Shown piece by piece: positions 57,049 to 64,000 of a DNA stretch of 64,000 bases. Under the pieces are notes generated by a model. The model was given only the letters and a program-made list of their open reading frames with translations, was not told the DNA's origin and did no database searches. Each line of letters starts with the position of its first letter. Position 1 is the first letter of the stretch. The stretch is from Paraburkholderia bannensis NBRC 103871. Its GTDB lineage: Bacteria; Pseudomonadota; Gammaproteobacteria; Burkholderiales; Burkholderiaceae. The stretch spans positions 186,001-250,000 of the forward strand of contig NZ_BAYA01000009.1 in assembly GCF_000685015.1 (NCBI RefSeq). Direction: 5' to 3'. A program made the translations under genes and the position numbers.

Positions 57049-59748
57049 ATGTCCGATACCGCAACGCCTAACGTGATCCGCCGCGAAGACTACGCGCCGC
57101 CCGCCTTCCTGATCGATACCGTCGATCTCGAATTCGACCTCGTGCCCGAGCGCACCATCGTCAAAAGCACGCTCGCCGTGCGCCGCAATCCCGATGCGAA
57201 GCACGCCGCCCATCTCGAACTGCTGGGCGAGCAGCTGGAGTTCATCGGCGCGGCCATCGACGGCCAGCCCTGGGAACAGGTGCGCGCGCACGAACACGGC
57301 CTGAGCATCGAAAACGTCCCCGACAGCTTCACGCTCACGCTCACAGGCGCTTGCGATCCGGCGGCGAACACCACGCTCTCCGGCCTCTACGTGTCGGGCG
57401 GCAACTTCTTCACGCAGTGCGAAGCCGAAGGCTTTCGCCGCATCACGTGGTTCCTCGACCGTCCGGACGTCATGTCCACCTATACGGTCACGCTGCGCGC
57501 GGACAAGACCTCGTATCCCGTGCTGCTCTCGAACGGCAACCTGATCGCCGAAGGCGACCTGCCCGACGGCCGTCATTATGCGAAATGGGAAGACCCGTTC
57601 CGCAAGCCGAGCTATCTGTTCGCGCTGGTCGCGGGCAAGCTCGTGGCGCTGGAAGAGCGTATCCAGTCCGGTTCGGGCAAGGAAAAGCTGCTGCAGGTCT
57701 GGGTCGAGCCGCACGATCTCGACAAGACGCGTCATGCGATGGATTCGCTGATCCACTCGATCCGCTGGGACGAGTCGCGCTTTGGGCTGGAACTCGATCT
57801 CGACCGCTTCATGATCGTCGCCGTGAGCGACTTCAACATGGGCGCGATGGAGAACAAGGGGCTCAACATCTTCAACACGAAGTACGTGCTGGCGAACCCC
57901 GAAACGGCCACCGACGTCGACTTCGCCAATATCGAAGCCGTGGTCGGCCACGAGTACTTCCACAACTGGACGGGCAACCGCGTGACCTGCCGCGACTGGT
58001 TCCAGTTGAGCCTGAAGGAAGGCCTCACGGTGTTCCGCGACCAGGAGTTCTCGGCGGCGATGTCGGGCGGCGACGAAAACGAAGCCGCACGCGCGACCAA
58101 GCGTATCGAGGACGTGCGCGTGCTGCGCCAGATGCAGTTCGCCGAGGACGCGGGCCCGATGGCGCATCCGGTGCGCCCCGAAAGCTACGTCGAGATCAAC
58201 AACTTCTACACGATGACCGTCTATGAGAAAGGCGCGGAAGTCGTGCGGATGTACCAGACGCTGTTTGGCCGCGACGGCTTCCGCAAGGGCATGGATCTGT
58301 ACTTCCAGCGCCACGACGGCCAGGCCGTGACCTGCGACGATTTCCGCGCCGCGATGGCCGATGCCAATGGCCGCGACCTCGCACAATTCGAAGGCTGGTA
58401 CAGCCAGGCGGGTACGCCGCGCGTGAGCGTGACGACGCACTACGACGCCGCCGCGAAGCGCTATAGCGTGACGCTGGCGCAGGGTTACGCGAACGGCTCG
58501 CCCGCCGCGCGCGAAACGCAGAAGGGGCCGCTCCTGATTCCGTTCGCGATCGGCCTGATCGGCCCGGACGGCCAGGATCTGCCGCTCAAGCTCGAAGGCG
58601 AAAGTCAGGGAGCGCAAGCTGGCGCGACCACGCGCGTGCTCGAAGTCACCGAAAAGCAGCAGACCTTCACCTTCGTCGATGTCGAGGCAAAGCCCCTGCC
58701 CTCGCTCCTGCGCAACTTCTCCGCGCCGGTGATCGTCGAGTACGACTACGGCAACGACGAGCTGGCCTTCCTGCTCGCGCACGACAGCGACCCGTTCAAC
58801 CGCTGGGAAGCGGGCCAGCGTCTTGCCACGCGCGAACTGCTTGCGCTGGCCGCACGCGCGTCGGCGGGCCAGCCGCTCGAAACCAGCGATGCGCTCGTGC
58901 AGGCCTTCAGCCGCGTGCTGACCGATACCTCGCTGTCGCCGTCGTTCCGCGAACTCGCGCTGATGTTGCCGTCGGAAACCTATCTCGCCGAGCAGATGGC
59001 GGAATCCGACCCGGCCGCCGTGCACGCCGCGCGCCAGTTCGTGCGCAAGCGTCTGGCCACGGCGCTCAAGGCCGAGTGGCTGGCTGCGTATCAGGCCAAC
59101 CTGACGCCGGGCGCCTATGAGCCGACGCCGGAAGCCGCGGGTCGGCGCGGCCTGAAGAACCTCGCGCTCTCCTACCTGAGCGAACTCGACGATCCCGCCG
59201 ACGCCGTGCGCCTCGCGACCGCCCAGTACGACGCCGCCAACAACATGACCGATCGCGCGGCGGCGCTGTCGGCGCTGATGAACGCGTCGGCGGCCACGGG
59301 CGCGGGTTACGCGAAGAACGCGCTCGAAGACTTCTACGCGCGCTTCGAAAAGGAGCCGCTCGTGATCGACAAGTGGTTCTCGCTGCAAGCGACCCAGCGT
59401 GGCACGGCGCAGCGTCCGGTGATCGACACGGTGCGCGCGTTGATGCGCCATCCGGCCTTCAATCTGAAGAATCCGAACCGCGCGCGTTCGCTGATTTTCA
59501 GCTTCTGCGCGGCCAACCCGGCGCAATTCCACGCTGCCGACGGTTCGGGTTACGCGTTCTGGGCCGAACAGGTCATCGCACTCGACGCCATCAATCCGCA
59601 GGTTGCCGCGCGTCTTGCGCGCAATCTCGAACTGTGGCGCCGTTTCACGCCCACCCTGCGCGACAAGATGCGCGCCGCGCTCGAACAGGTCGCCGCCCGC
59701 GTGAAGTCGCGCGATGTGCGTGAAATCGTGGAAAAAGCACTGGCCTGA
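57049..59748 (+). CDS. pepN: Aminopeptidase N (M1 family zinc metallopeptidase)
   Basis: This 899-residue protein starts MSDTATPNVIRREDYAPPAF. The exopeptidase motif is in NMGAMENKGLNIFN; the zinc motif HEYFH is at residues 301-305 (VVGHEYFHNWTGNRVTC), with the third ligand Glu324 (LKEGLTVFRDQEF). The long helical C-terminal domain (about 550-899) is typical of the enteric-type PepN. It removes N-terminal residues from peptides in the cytoplasm. The reading frame extends 134 codons upstream of the chosen ATG, but that part is Arg-rich and unlike the family. Confidence 0.96.
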   Translation: MSDTATPNVIRREDYAPPAFLIDTVDLEFDLVPERTIVKSTLAVRRNPDAKHAAHLELLGEQLEFIGAAIDGQPWEQVRAHEHGLSIENVPDSFTLTLTGACDPAANTTLSGLYVSGGNFFTQCEAEGFRRITWFLDRPDVMSTYTVTLRADKTSYPVLLSNGNLIAEGDLPDGRHYAKWEDPFRKPSYLFALVAGKLVALEERIQSGSGKEKLLQVWVEPHDLDKTRHAMDSLIHSIRWDESRFGLELDLDRFMIVAVSDFNMGAMENKGLNIFNTKYVLANPETATDVDFANIEAVVGHEYFHNWTGNRVTCRDWFQLSLKEGLTVFRDQEFSAAMSGGDENEAARATKRIEDVRVLRQMQFAEDAGPMAHPVRPESYVEINNFYTMTVYEKGAEVVRMYQTLFGRDGFRKGMDLYFQRHDGQAVTCDDFRAAMADANGRDLAQFEGWYSQAGTPRVSVTTHYDAAAKRYSVTLAQGYANGSPAARETQKGPLLIPFAIGLIGPDGQDLPLKLEGESQGAQAGATTRVLEVTEKQQTFTFVDVEAKPLPSLLRNFSAPVIVEYDYGNDELAFLLAHDSDPFNRWEAGQRLATRELLALAARASAGQPLETSDALVQAFSRVLTDTSLSPSFRELALMLPSETYLAEQMAESDPAAVHAARQFVRKRLATALKAEWLAAYQANLTPGAYEPTPEAAGRRGLKNLALSYLSELDDPADAVRLATAQYDAANNMTDRAAALSALMNASAATGAGYAKNALEDFYARFEKEPLVIDKWFSLQATQRGTAQRPVIDTVRALMRHPAFNLKNPNRARSLIFSFCAANPAQFHAADGSGYAFWAEQVIALDAINPQVAARLARNLELWRRFTPTLRDKMRAALEQVAARVKSRDVREIVEKALA

Positions 59749-59771
59749 CGCTTTAAACCCGTCAAGACCAA

Positions 59772-59807
59772 GCCGGCCCGATGCACTGCGTCGGGCCGGT
59801 TTTTTTT
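59772..59807 (+). terminator. Intrinsic terminator after pepN
   Basis: CCGGCCCGA (59773-59781) pairs with TCGGGCCGG (59791-59799), followed by eight T residues. Confidence 0.92.
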
Positions 59808-60003
59808 CGGGCTTGTTGGTGCGTGTTTTTGTGCGCTTTTTGGTGCGTATTTTTGTCCATTCTTTTCGAATATTGTTCCCCGCCACGATCCCGGCCAGGC
59901 GCGCCAGGCCGCGCGCCGACGGCTTTTTACAGCGGTACGCACCGGACAGTCACACCCCAGCGGGTAGAATTGCGCTATTCCCCAAGCTCCCCGGAGTACT
60001 GCA

Positions 60004-61020
60004 ATGGCTTTGCACCGTCGTACCACTCTCACGAAATACCTGATCGAGCAGCAACGCGAACACAAGAACCTGCCCGCCGATCTGCGTCTGTTGATCGAAG
60101 TCGTCGCACGCGCGTGCAAGGCGATCAGCTTCAACGTCAGCAAGGGCGCGCTCGGCGATGCGCTGGGCACCGCCGGCAGCGAGAACGTCCAGGGCGAAGT
60201 GCAGAAGAACCTCGACATCCTGTCGAACGAAATCCTCCTTGACGCCAACGAATGGGGCGGCAACCTCGCGGCCATGGCGTCCGAGGAAATGGAAACCTTC
60301 TTCCCGATCCCGGCCAACTATCCGAAGGGCGAATACCTGCTCGTGTTCGATCCGCTCGACGGTTCGTCGAACATCGACGTGAACGTGTCGATCGGCACGA
60401 TCTTCTCGGTGCTGCGCTGCCCGGACGGCAAGCAGGCCACCGAGGAATCGTTCCTCCAGCCGGGTACGCAGCAGGTCGCGGCCGGCTACGCCGTGTACGG
60501 CCCGCAGACCGTGCTCGTGCTCACGACCGGCAACGGCGTGAACTGCTTCACGCTCGACCGCGAACTCGGTTCGTGGGTGCTCACGCAGAGCAACATGCGC
60601 ATTCCGGAAGACACGCGCGAATACGCCATCAACGCCTCGAACGCACGCCACTGGCACGAGCCGGTGCAGAAGTACATCGGCGAGCTCAACGATGGCAAGG
60701 ACGGCCCGCGCGGCGAGAACTTCAACATGCGCTGGATCGCTTCGATGGTCGCTGACGTGCACCGTATCCTGAATCGCGGCGGCATCTTCATGTATCCGGC
60801 CGACAAGCGCGACCCGTCGAAGCCGGGCAAGCTGCGCCTGATGTACGAAGCGAACCCGATGTCGTTCATCGTCGAGCAGGCGGGCGGCGTGGCGACCAAT
60901 GGCGAAGAACGCATCCTCGACATCCAGCCGACGAGCCTGCACGAGCGCGTCGCCGTGTTCCTCGGCTCGAAGAACGAGGTCGAGCGCGTCACCCGCTATC
61001 ACCACGAAGCGAAAAAATAA
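60004..61020 (+). CDS. fbp: Fructose-1,6-bisphosphatase, class I
   Basis: This 338-residue enzyme starts [20 protein letters not shown]. Metal and substrate motifs: [20 protein letters not shown] (the DPLDGS signature), [32 protein letters not shown] and [11 protein letters not shown]. It performs the last committed step of gluconeogenesis, removing the C1 phosphate of fructose-1,6-bisphosphate. A TAGAAT box (59965-59970) lies ~33 bases upstream with no good -35. It is followed by the tRNA-Thr gene. Confidence 0.96.
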   Translation: MALHRRTTLTKYLIEQQREHKNLPADLRLLIEVVARACKAISFNVSKGALGDALGTAGSENVQGEVQKNLDILSNEILLDANEWGGNLAAMASEEMETFFPIPANYPKGEYLLVFDPLDGSSNIDVNVSIGTIFSVLRCPDGKQATEESFLQPGTQQVAAGYAVYGPQTVLVLTTGNGVNCFTLDRELGSWVLTQSNMRIPEDTREYAINASNARHWHEPVQKYIGELNDGKDGPRGENFNMRWIASMVADVHRILNRGGIFMYPADKRDPSKPGKLRLMYEANPMSFIVEQAGGVATNGEERILDIQPTSLHERVAVFLGSKNEVERVTRYHHEAKK

Positions 61021-61086
61021 AAAAGATGCAGAAAGGGCTTGCATTCCTCTGAGCACTTTCCTATAATCTTTCTTCTCTGATGTGCG

Positions 61087-61162
61087 GCCGGAATAGCTCA
61101 GACGGTAGAGCAGCGCATTCGTAATGCGAAGGTCGGGGGTTCGATTCCTCTTTCCGGCACCA
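61087..61162 (+). tRNA. tRNA-Thr, anticodon CGU
   Basis: A 76-nucleotide cloverleaf. The acceptor stem is GCCGGAA/TTCCGGC, the D-arm TAGCTCAGACGGTAGAGCA, the anticodon loop TTCGTAA (anticodon CGT in DNA), the T-arm GGGGGTTCGATTCCTC, and CCA is encoded. The anticodon region is nearly identical to E. coli tRNA-Thr(CGU), which I compared from memory. It decodes ACG. Confidence 0.96.
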
Positions 61163-61171
61163 AAGATTCAA

Positions 61172-61205
61172 CAAAAAGCCCAGTCTTCTGACTGGGCTTT
61201 TTGCT
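61172..61205. terminator. Bidirectional intrinsic terminator between tRNA-Thr and the TPR gene
   Basis: CAAAAAGCCCAGT (61172-61184) pairs perfectly with ACTGGGCTTTTTG (61191-61203); loop six bases. Confidence 0.93.
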
Positions 61206-61211
61206 TTGTGG

Positions 61212-62960
61212 CTACCGGTTCGCGGTCTTTGCCGCGACGACCTCCCCTAGCGCTTCGCGCACTTCATCCAGCACCGGCCCCCACTGCCCCAGCTCGCGCT
61301 GCCTGAAAAGACGCGCCGACGGATACCACGGACTATCGGCACGCGCAGCCATCCAGCGCCAGTCGGTGCAGGACGGCAACAACACCCACACCGGCACACC
61401 CGCCGCCGCCGCCAGATGCGCAACCGAGGTATCGACGCTCACGACCAGATCGAGCAACTGCACGATCGCGAGCGTGTCCTCGAAAGTCGCAATCCGCTCG
61501 CCGAGCGGCGTCATGTCGATTGCTTCGGGCAAGGAAGCGAGCTCGCGTTCAGCCCCGCCCTTTTGCAAGGCGAACCACGATACGCCGGGTTGAGCGAGCA
61601 CCGGTCGCAGTTGATCCAGCATCATCGAGCGATAACGATCCAGCTGGTATTGCGGATTGCCGGCCCACACGAGGCCGACGCGCAACTTACCGGCCTGCGC
61701 CGCTTCATCGATTTGCGCTCGCCAGTGCGCGACCTGCGTTGTGGGCGCGCGCAGGTATGACGTGGCCACGGGCAGGTCGCGCAATGCGAGCTTCATGTGC
61801 TCGGGCAAGCGGAACATGCGACACCAGAAGTCGTAATGGCCGCGCGGCAAGGTGTCGAAGACCTGATGCACGCCGCTCGCGCAGCGCGCAACGCCGACGA
61901 GCGCCGGATCAACCCAGACATCGACCACGGCGCCAGCGCGATGCAGCCAGGCGGCGCAGCACAGCAACTGGATCTGATCACCGAGTCCCTGTTCGCCGAG
62001 CAGCAGAAAACGCTTGCCCACGACCGGCTCGCCCTGCCATTCGGCGTAGGGCGGACGTGCGAGCGTGCGGTTTTCCGGCAAGCGCTCATGCCACGCATAT
62101 TGCTTCCAGCCTGCGTCGAATTCGCCACGGCGCAGCAGCGACGCGGCCAGGTTGAACTGGATCGGCGCGTCCTCGGGCGCCAGGCGCGCAGCCACAGCGC
62201 TGTGCTCATGCATGGCGTCGAAATCGCCGCGCATGTGCGAGGCGTAGGCCACGTTCAGATGCAGCAGCGGCAGTGAGGGTGCGACGGCCACACCTTGCTT
62301 CGCCACGTCGAGCGCCGTATCGAAGCGATCGATGCTGTTCAACGCGAACGCGAGATCTTTGAGCGCGTGGGCGTCACCGGCAAACTCGGCGCGCAGTTGT
62401 GCAATCAGCGCATCGACCCGTTCCCGGCGACCCAGCCGCGACTCGAGCTTGAGCAAGTCGATTGCATCGTCAGGCCGCGCAGCGCCCAGGCGCCAGGCCT
62501 GCTCCAGATAGCGTGCAGCATCGTCATCCTGACCGGCTTCGAGACTGAGATCGGCCAGGCGGCGCGCCGCGTGGTGCAGCGACGGGTCGAGCGCAAGCGC
62601 TTTCTCGTAATGCCGCCCCGCCTCGTCCCGACGACCGGCGAGCTTCAGGACATCGGCGAGATTGCGGTGCAGCGTGGGCGTATCCCCGGCCAGCGTCAGC
62701 GCGCGGTGATAGGCCGCCTCCGCGAGCACGTGATCGCGCGCCATCGCCACGATCAGGCCGCGATGCTCCCAAAGTTCGGCATTCGTGGGCGCGACATGAA
62801 TCGCCCGATCGAGATAGCGGCATGCATCCTCCGTGCGCTTCGCGCGCAGACAGGCAAGCGCGAGACGATGCAGCACGCCAGCGTCGCCGGGCTCGCGCGC
62901 CAACTGACGTTCATATTCCAGGATGGTGTCGGACAGCGAGGTTTCAATGGAATGCATCAT
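61212..62960 (-). CDS. TPR protein with C-terminal glycosyltransferase-like domain (paralogue of 38959-40869)
   Basis: This 582-residue protein starts MMHSIETSLSDTILEYERQL. About seven TPR-type repeats occupy residues 1-290 (for example HRNLADVLKLAGRRDEAGRHYEKAL). The C-terminal ~290 residues resemble GT9/heptosyltransferase-like domains: LLLGEQGLGDQIQLLCCAA, RVGLVWAGNPQYQLDRYRSM, VVSVDTSVAHLAAAAGVPVW and SPWYPSARLFRQ. These are the same landmarks, in the same order, as the other TPR protein in this window. No signal peptide; presumably a cytoplasmic sugar-transfer role. No ribosome site is evident before the tandem ATGs. It ends 10 bases from the tRNA terminator. Confidence 0.85.
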   Translation of the reverse strand: MMHSIETSLSDTILEYERQLAREPGDAGVLHRLALACLRAKRTEDACRYLDRAIHVAPTNAELWEHRGLIVAMARDHVLAEAAYHRALTLAGDTPTLHRNLADVLKLAGRRDEAGRHYEKALALDPSLHHAARRLADLSLEAGQDDDAARYLEQAWRLGAARPDDAIDLLKLESRLGRRERVDALIAQLRAEFAGDAHALKDLAFALNSIDRFDTALDVAKQGVAVAPSLPLLHLNVAYASHMRGDFDAMHEHSAVAARLAPEDAPIQFNLAASLLRRGEFDAGWKQYAWHERLPENRTLARPPYAEWQGEPVVGKRFLLLGEQGLGDQIQLLCCAAWLHRAGAVVDVWVDPALVGVARCASGVHQVFDTLPRGHYDFWCRMFRLPEHMKLALRDLPVATSYLRAPTTQVAHWRAQIDEAAQAGKLRVGLVWAGNPQYQLDRYRSMMLDQLRPVLAQPGVSWFALQKGGAERELASLPEAIDMTPLGERIATFEDTLAIVQLLDLVVSVDTSVAHLAAAAGVPVWVLLPSCTDWRWMAARADSPWYPSARLFRQRELGQWGPVLDEVREALGEVVAAKTANR

Positions 62961-63626
62961 GGGAGGGTCGGATGAAATGGCCGCGGCTTTCCGCTCGCGA
63001 TCTTTTGAAGATAGCGATTGGCGCCCGCCGATCGAATCGGACGGTTCCGAAAACCCCTCTCGCCCTCAAGCTAAAGCGTGAGTCGATGTGCGAAGCATTC
63101 TCATTTTTTCGCTTACTTGCAGTTACAGTTAAATCGACACATCAATGCTTCTCTTTGCTTTTAATAAGCCACATCAGAAGAAACGCCCGCTTACATACTT
63201 TTAATTGTGTTAACCGTGCGGGAGTCAACGATTGCGCATAATCGTTCGTTCCAGGGGAATAGCAGGAGAGTGGTGATTGAGCGAGCAGACCAGCGACTTG
63301 TGGCAGCGCCCACAATTTCACGCGGCAAGCGGGTCAGCGCGTCGGGTGAACCCTGACGGCCTGTCCAGAGCGGCCTGCCGGCCAGCATGTGGCGGCGCAA
63401 CAGATCGTTACGGGAAAACCCACACAATGCAAAAAGCCCTCGACTCAATGCGAGGGCTTCGTGGATATTAACCGGGGAACCCAATAAGTATATTCCTGCT
63501 GGCTTAATAAATCCGCTCGCTGTACGAATAAAGCAACACACGCACCTGAAAAGCACTTTTACGTTGGGCGCCCCTAGCGCGCGTGAAGCGCCGAGTCGGA
63601 TAATCGCCTTACACAGGAGAAAGATC
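62961..63626. other. 666-base intergenic region, part of it AT-rich
   Basis: No protein gene is supported. 63085-63240 is clearly richer in A+T than the surroundings and includes a 7-base inverted repeat (AACGATT/AATCGTT near 63228-63247). A minus-strand terminator at 63431-63458 has no gene in front of it. The promoter of the TPR gene (minus) and of the 49-residue gene (plus) should lie here. Confidence 0.5.
63431..63458 (-). terminator. Orphan minus-strand intrinsic terminator (possible small-RNA end)
   Basis: AGCCCTCG (63435-63442) pairs with CGAGGGCT (63451-63458); on the minus strand five T residues follow. A TATACT box on the minus strand (63492-63487) lies 30-60 bases upstream, so a short transcript of about 50 nucleotides is possible. 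Confidence 0.6.
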
Positions 63627-63776
63627 ATGGACGCCAAACCGCCAAGGATTCCGACCCCGGATCAAGTATTTAGCCCGGATCCGGAACCGGTGGCCGTCGA
63701 GTTTCTCGGCGATGAATTGCCCGCACATGTCCGGGCATTCCTCGACGAGCAACGCAAGGGCCACGAGCAGAAGTAA
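63627..63776 (+). CDS. Small acidic protein of unknown function (49 residues)
   Basis: MDAKPPRIPTPDQVFSPDPE begins a 49-residue product that ends in FLGDELPAHVRAFLDEQRKG plus HEQK. A near-perfect ribosome site (CAGGAGAAAGATC before ATG) strongly supports translation. The N-terminal half is Pro/Asp-rich and extended; the C-terminal half could form one amphipathic helix. No signal peptide or membrane segment. I do not recognise a family. The stop overlaps the ATG of a further short frame (63776-63964) that I do not accept as a gene. Confidence 0.7.
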   Translation: MDAKPPRIPTPDQVFSPDPEPVAVEFLGDELPAHVRAFLDEQRKGHEQK

Positions 63777-64000
63777 TGACAAAGCGCTTTGGCGCTTACG
63801 GGGCAGGAGAAACGGCAGTCGGCTGCGACTGCCGCGTTAGCTTGCGCACTGTCGACGCACCGTCACATCATGAGGTGCGCGAGCTGTCGCGCTCAATACG
63901 CCGCGTTCGCCAATGCCATGTGCCAGGCACGCCGCATTCCAGCGCGTGCGGTTCGCGCTCGTGAAAGCGCTTCGTCAAACTTGCGCGTCATAACCGGCTA
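63777..64000. other. End of window without a supported gene
   Basis: Small inverted repeats (AAGCGC-TTTG-GCGCTT near 63782-63797; CAGTCG-GCTG-CGACTG near 63815-63830) follow the 49-residue gene. No T-run makes them clear terminators, and no gene is visible before the window ends. Confidence 0.4.

Noticed and set aside
57001..59886. 961-residue minus-strand frame opposite pepN
   Set aside because: Antisense shadow of pepN.
63191..63637. 148-residue minus-strand frame in the 63-kb intergenic region
   Set aside because: It reads straight through the orphan terminator, has no ribosome site and mixes unrelated composition; unlikely to be a gene.
63776..63964. 62-residue frame whose ATG overlaps the stop of the 49-residue gene
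   Set aside because: No ribosome site of its own beyond the overlap, Arg/Ser-rich translation and inverted repeats inside; coupling is possible but unsupported.

Overview
The window looks like a chromosome segment of a Burkholderia/Paraburkholderia-type betaproteobacterium. The evidence is high G+C with strong GC-ending codons, a tmRNA whose tag reads ANDDTFALAA, the aromatic/ribosomal/LPS gene run gyrA-(DUF2059)-serC-pheA-tyrA-aroA-cmk-rpsA-ihfB-lapA-lapB-ugd-hldA-hldD, an fdsGBAD formate dehydrogenase, and several lineage-typical DUF proteins (DUF2059, DUF2968, DUF4136). I see no prophage, insertion sequence, integrase, CRISPR array or toxin-antitoxin pair. It reads as mostly core chromosome with a few odd accessory genes.

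Layout. 1-3115 (minus): start of etfB, then the metNIQ methionine importer ending in a terminator. 3411-6097: a monoacylglycerol-lipase-like hydrolase (plus), then an ECHDC3-like crotonase and a class II deacetylase (minus). 6346-9377: mltB (plus), cysM and a ComEA-like helix-hairpin-helix protein (minus). 9456-26243 (all minus): heptose/UDP-glucuronate genes (hldD, hldA, ugd), LPS-assembly regulators (lapB, lapA), ihfB, rpsA, cmk, the aromatic pathway (aroA, tyrA, pheA), serC, a DUF2059 protein and gyrA. 26858-29674 (plus): an OmpA-family protein, ubiG, gph and ssrA. 29854-31379 (minus): a small secreted protein and a ModE-like HTH/periplasmic-binding-fold regulator, divergent from fdsG-fdsB-fdsA-fdsD (31511-36800, plus). 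36825-49379: FAD monooxygenase, TPR/glycosyltransferase-like protein, MFS transporter, GNAT acetyltransferase, an unknown Ala/Pro-rich membrane protein, DUF2968 protein, a class I glutamine amidotransferase with a long disordered N-terminus, and a CPA2 cation/proton antiporter. 49582-61162 (mostly plus): amidase, dsbB, a purine-catabolism group (xdhC, add-like deaminase, guaD), a DUF4136 lipoprotein (minus), pepN, fbp and tRNA-Thr(CGU). 61212-64000: a second TPR/glycosyltransferase-like protein (minus), an AT-richer intergenic stretch and a 49-residue small protein.

Functional themes. (1) Envelope building: HldA and HldD make ADP-heptose, Ugd makes UDP-glucuronate, and LapA/LapB are known in enterics to tune LpxC and LPS assembly, so precursor supply and control sit together. 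(2) Shikimate-derived amino acids: PheA, TyrA and AroA with SerC. (3) NAD-linked formate oxidation by a soluble molybdenum FdsGBAD complex with a divergent, probably molybdate- or anion-sensing regulator. (4) Purine salvage/catabolism: an adenine/adenosine deaminase, guanine deaminase and XdhC, but without the xanthine dehydrogenase structural genes in this window.

Most interesting points: a short ORF just upstream of xdhC whose N-terminus resembles XdhA, suggesting a deletion scar; inverted and direct repeats in the fds divergent promoter region; extra N-terminal cysteines in FdsA; collagen-like Gly-Ala-X inserts in two unrelated enzymes; two intrinsic terminators with no gene in front of them (26.65 kb plus strand, 63.44 kb minus strand), which are candidate small-RNA loci; and unassigned low-complexity envelope or disordered proteins. 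Nothing here amounts to a clearly new multi-gene system.
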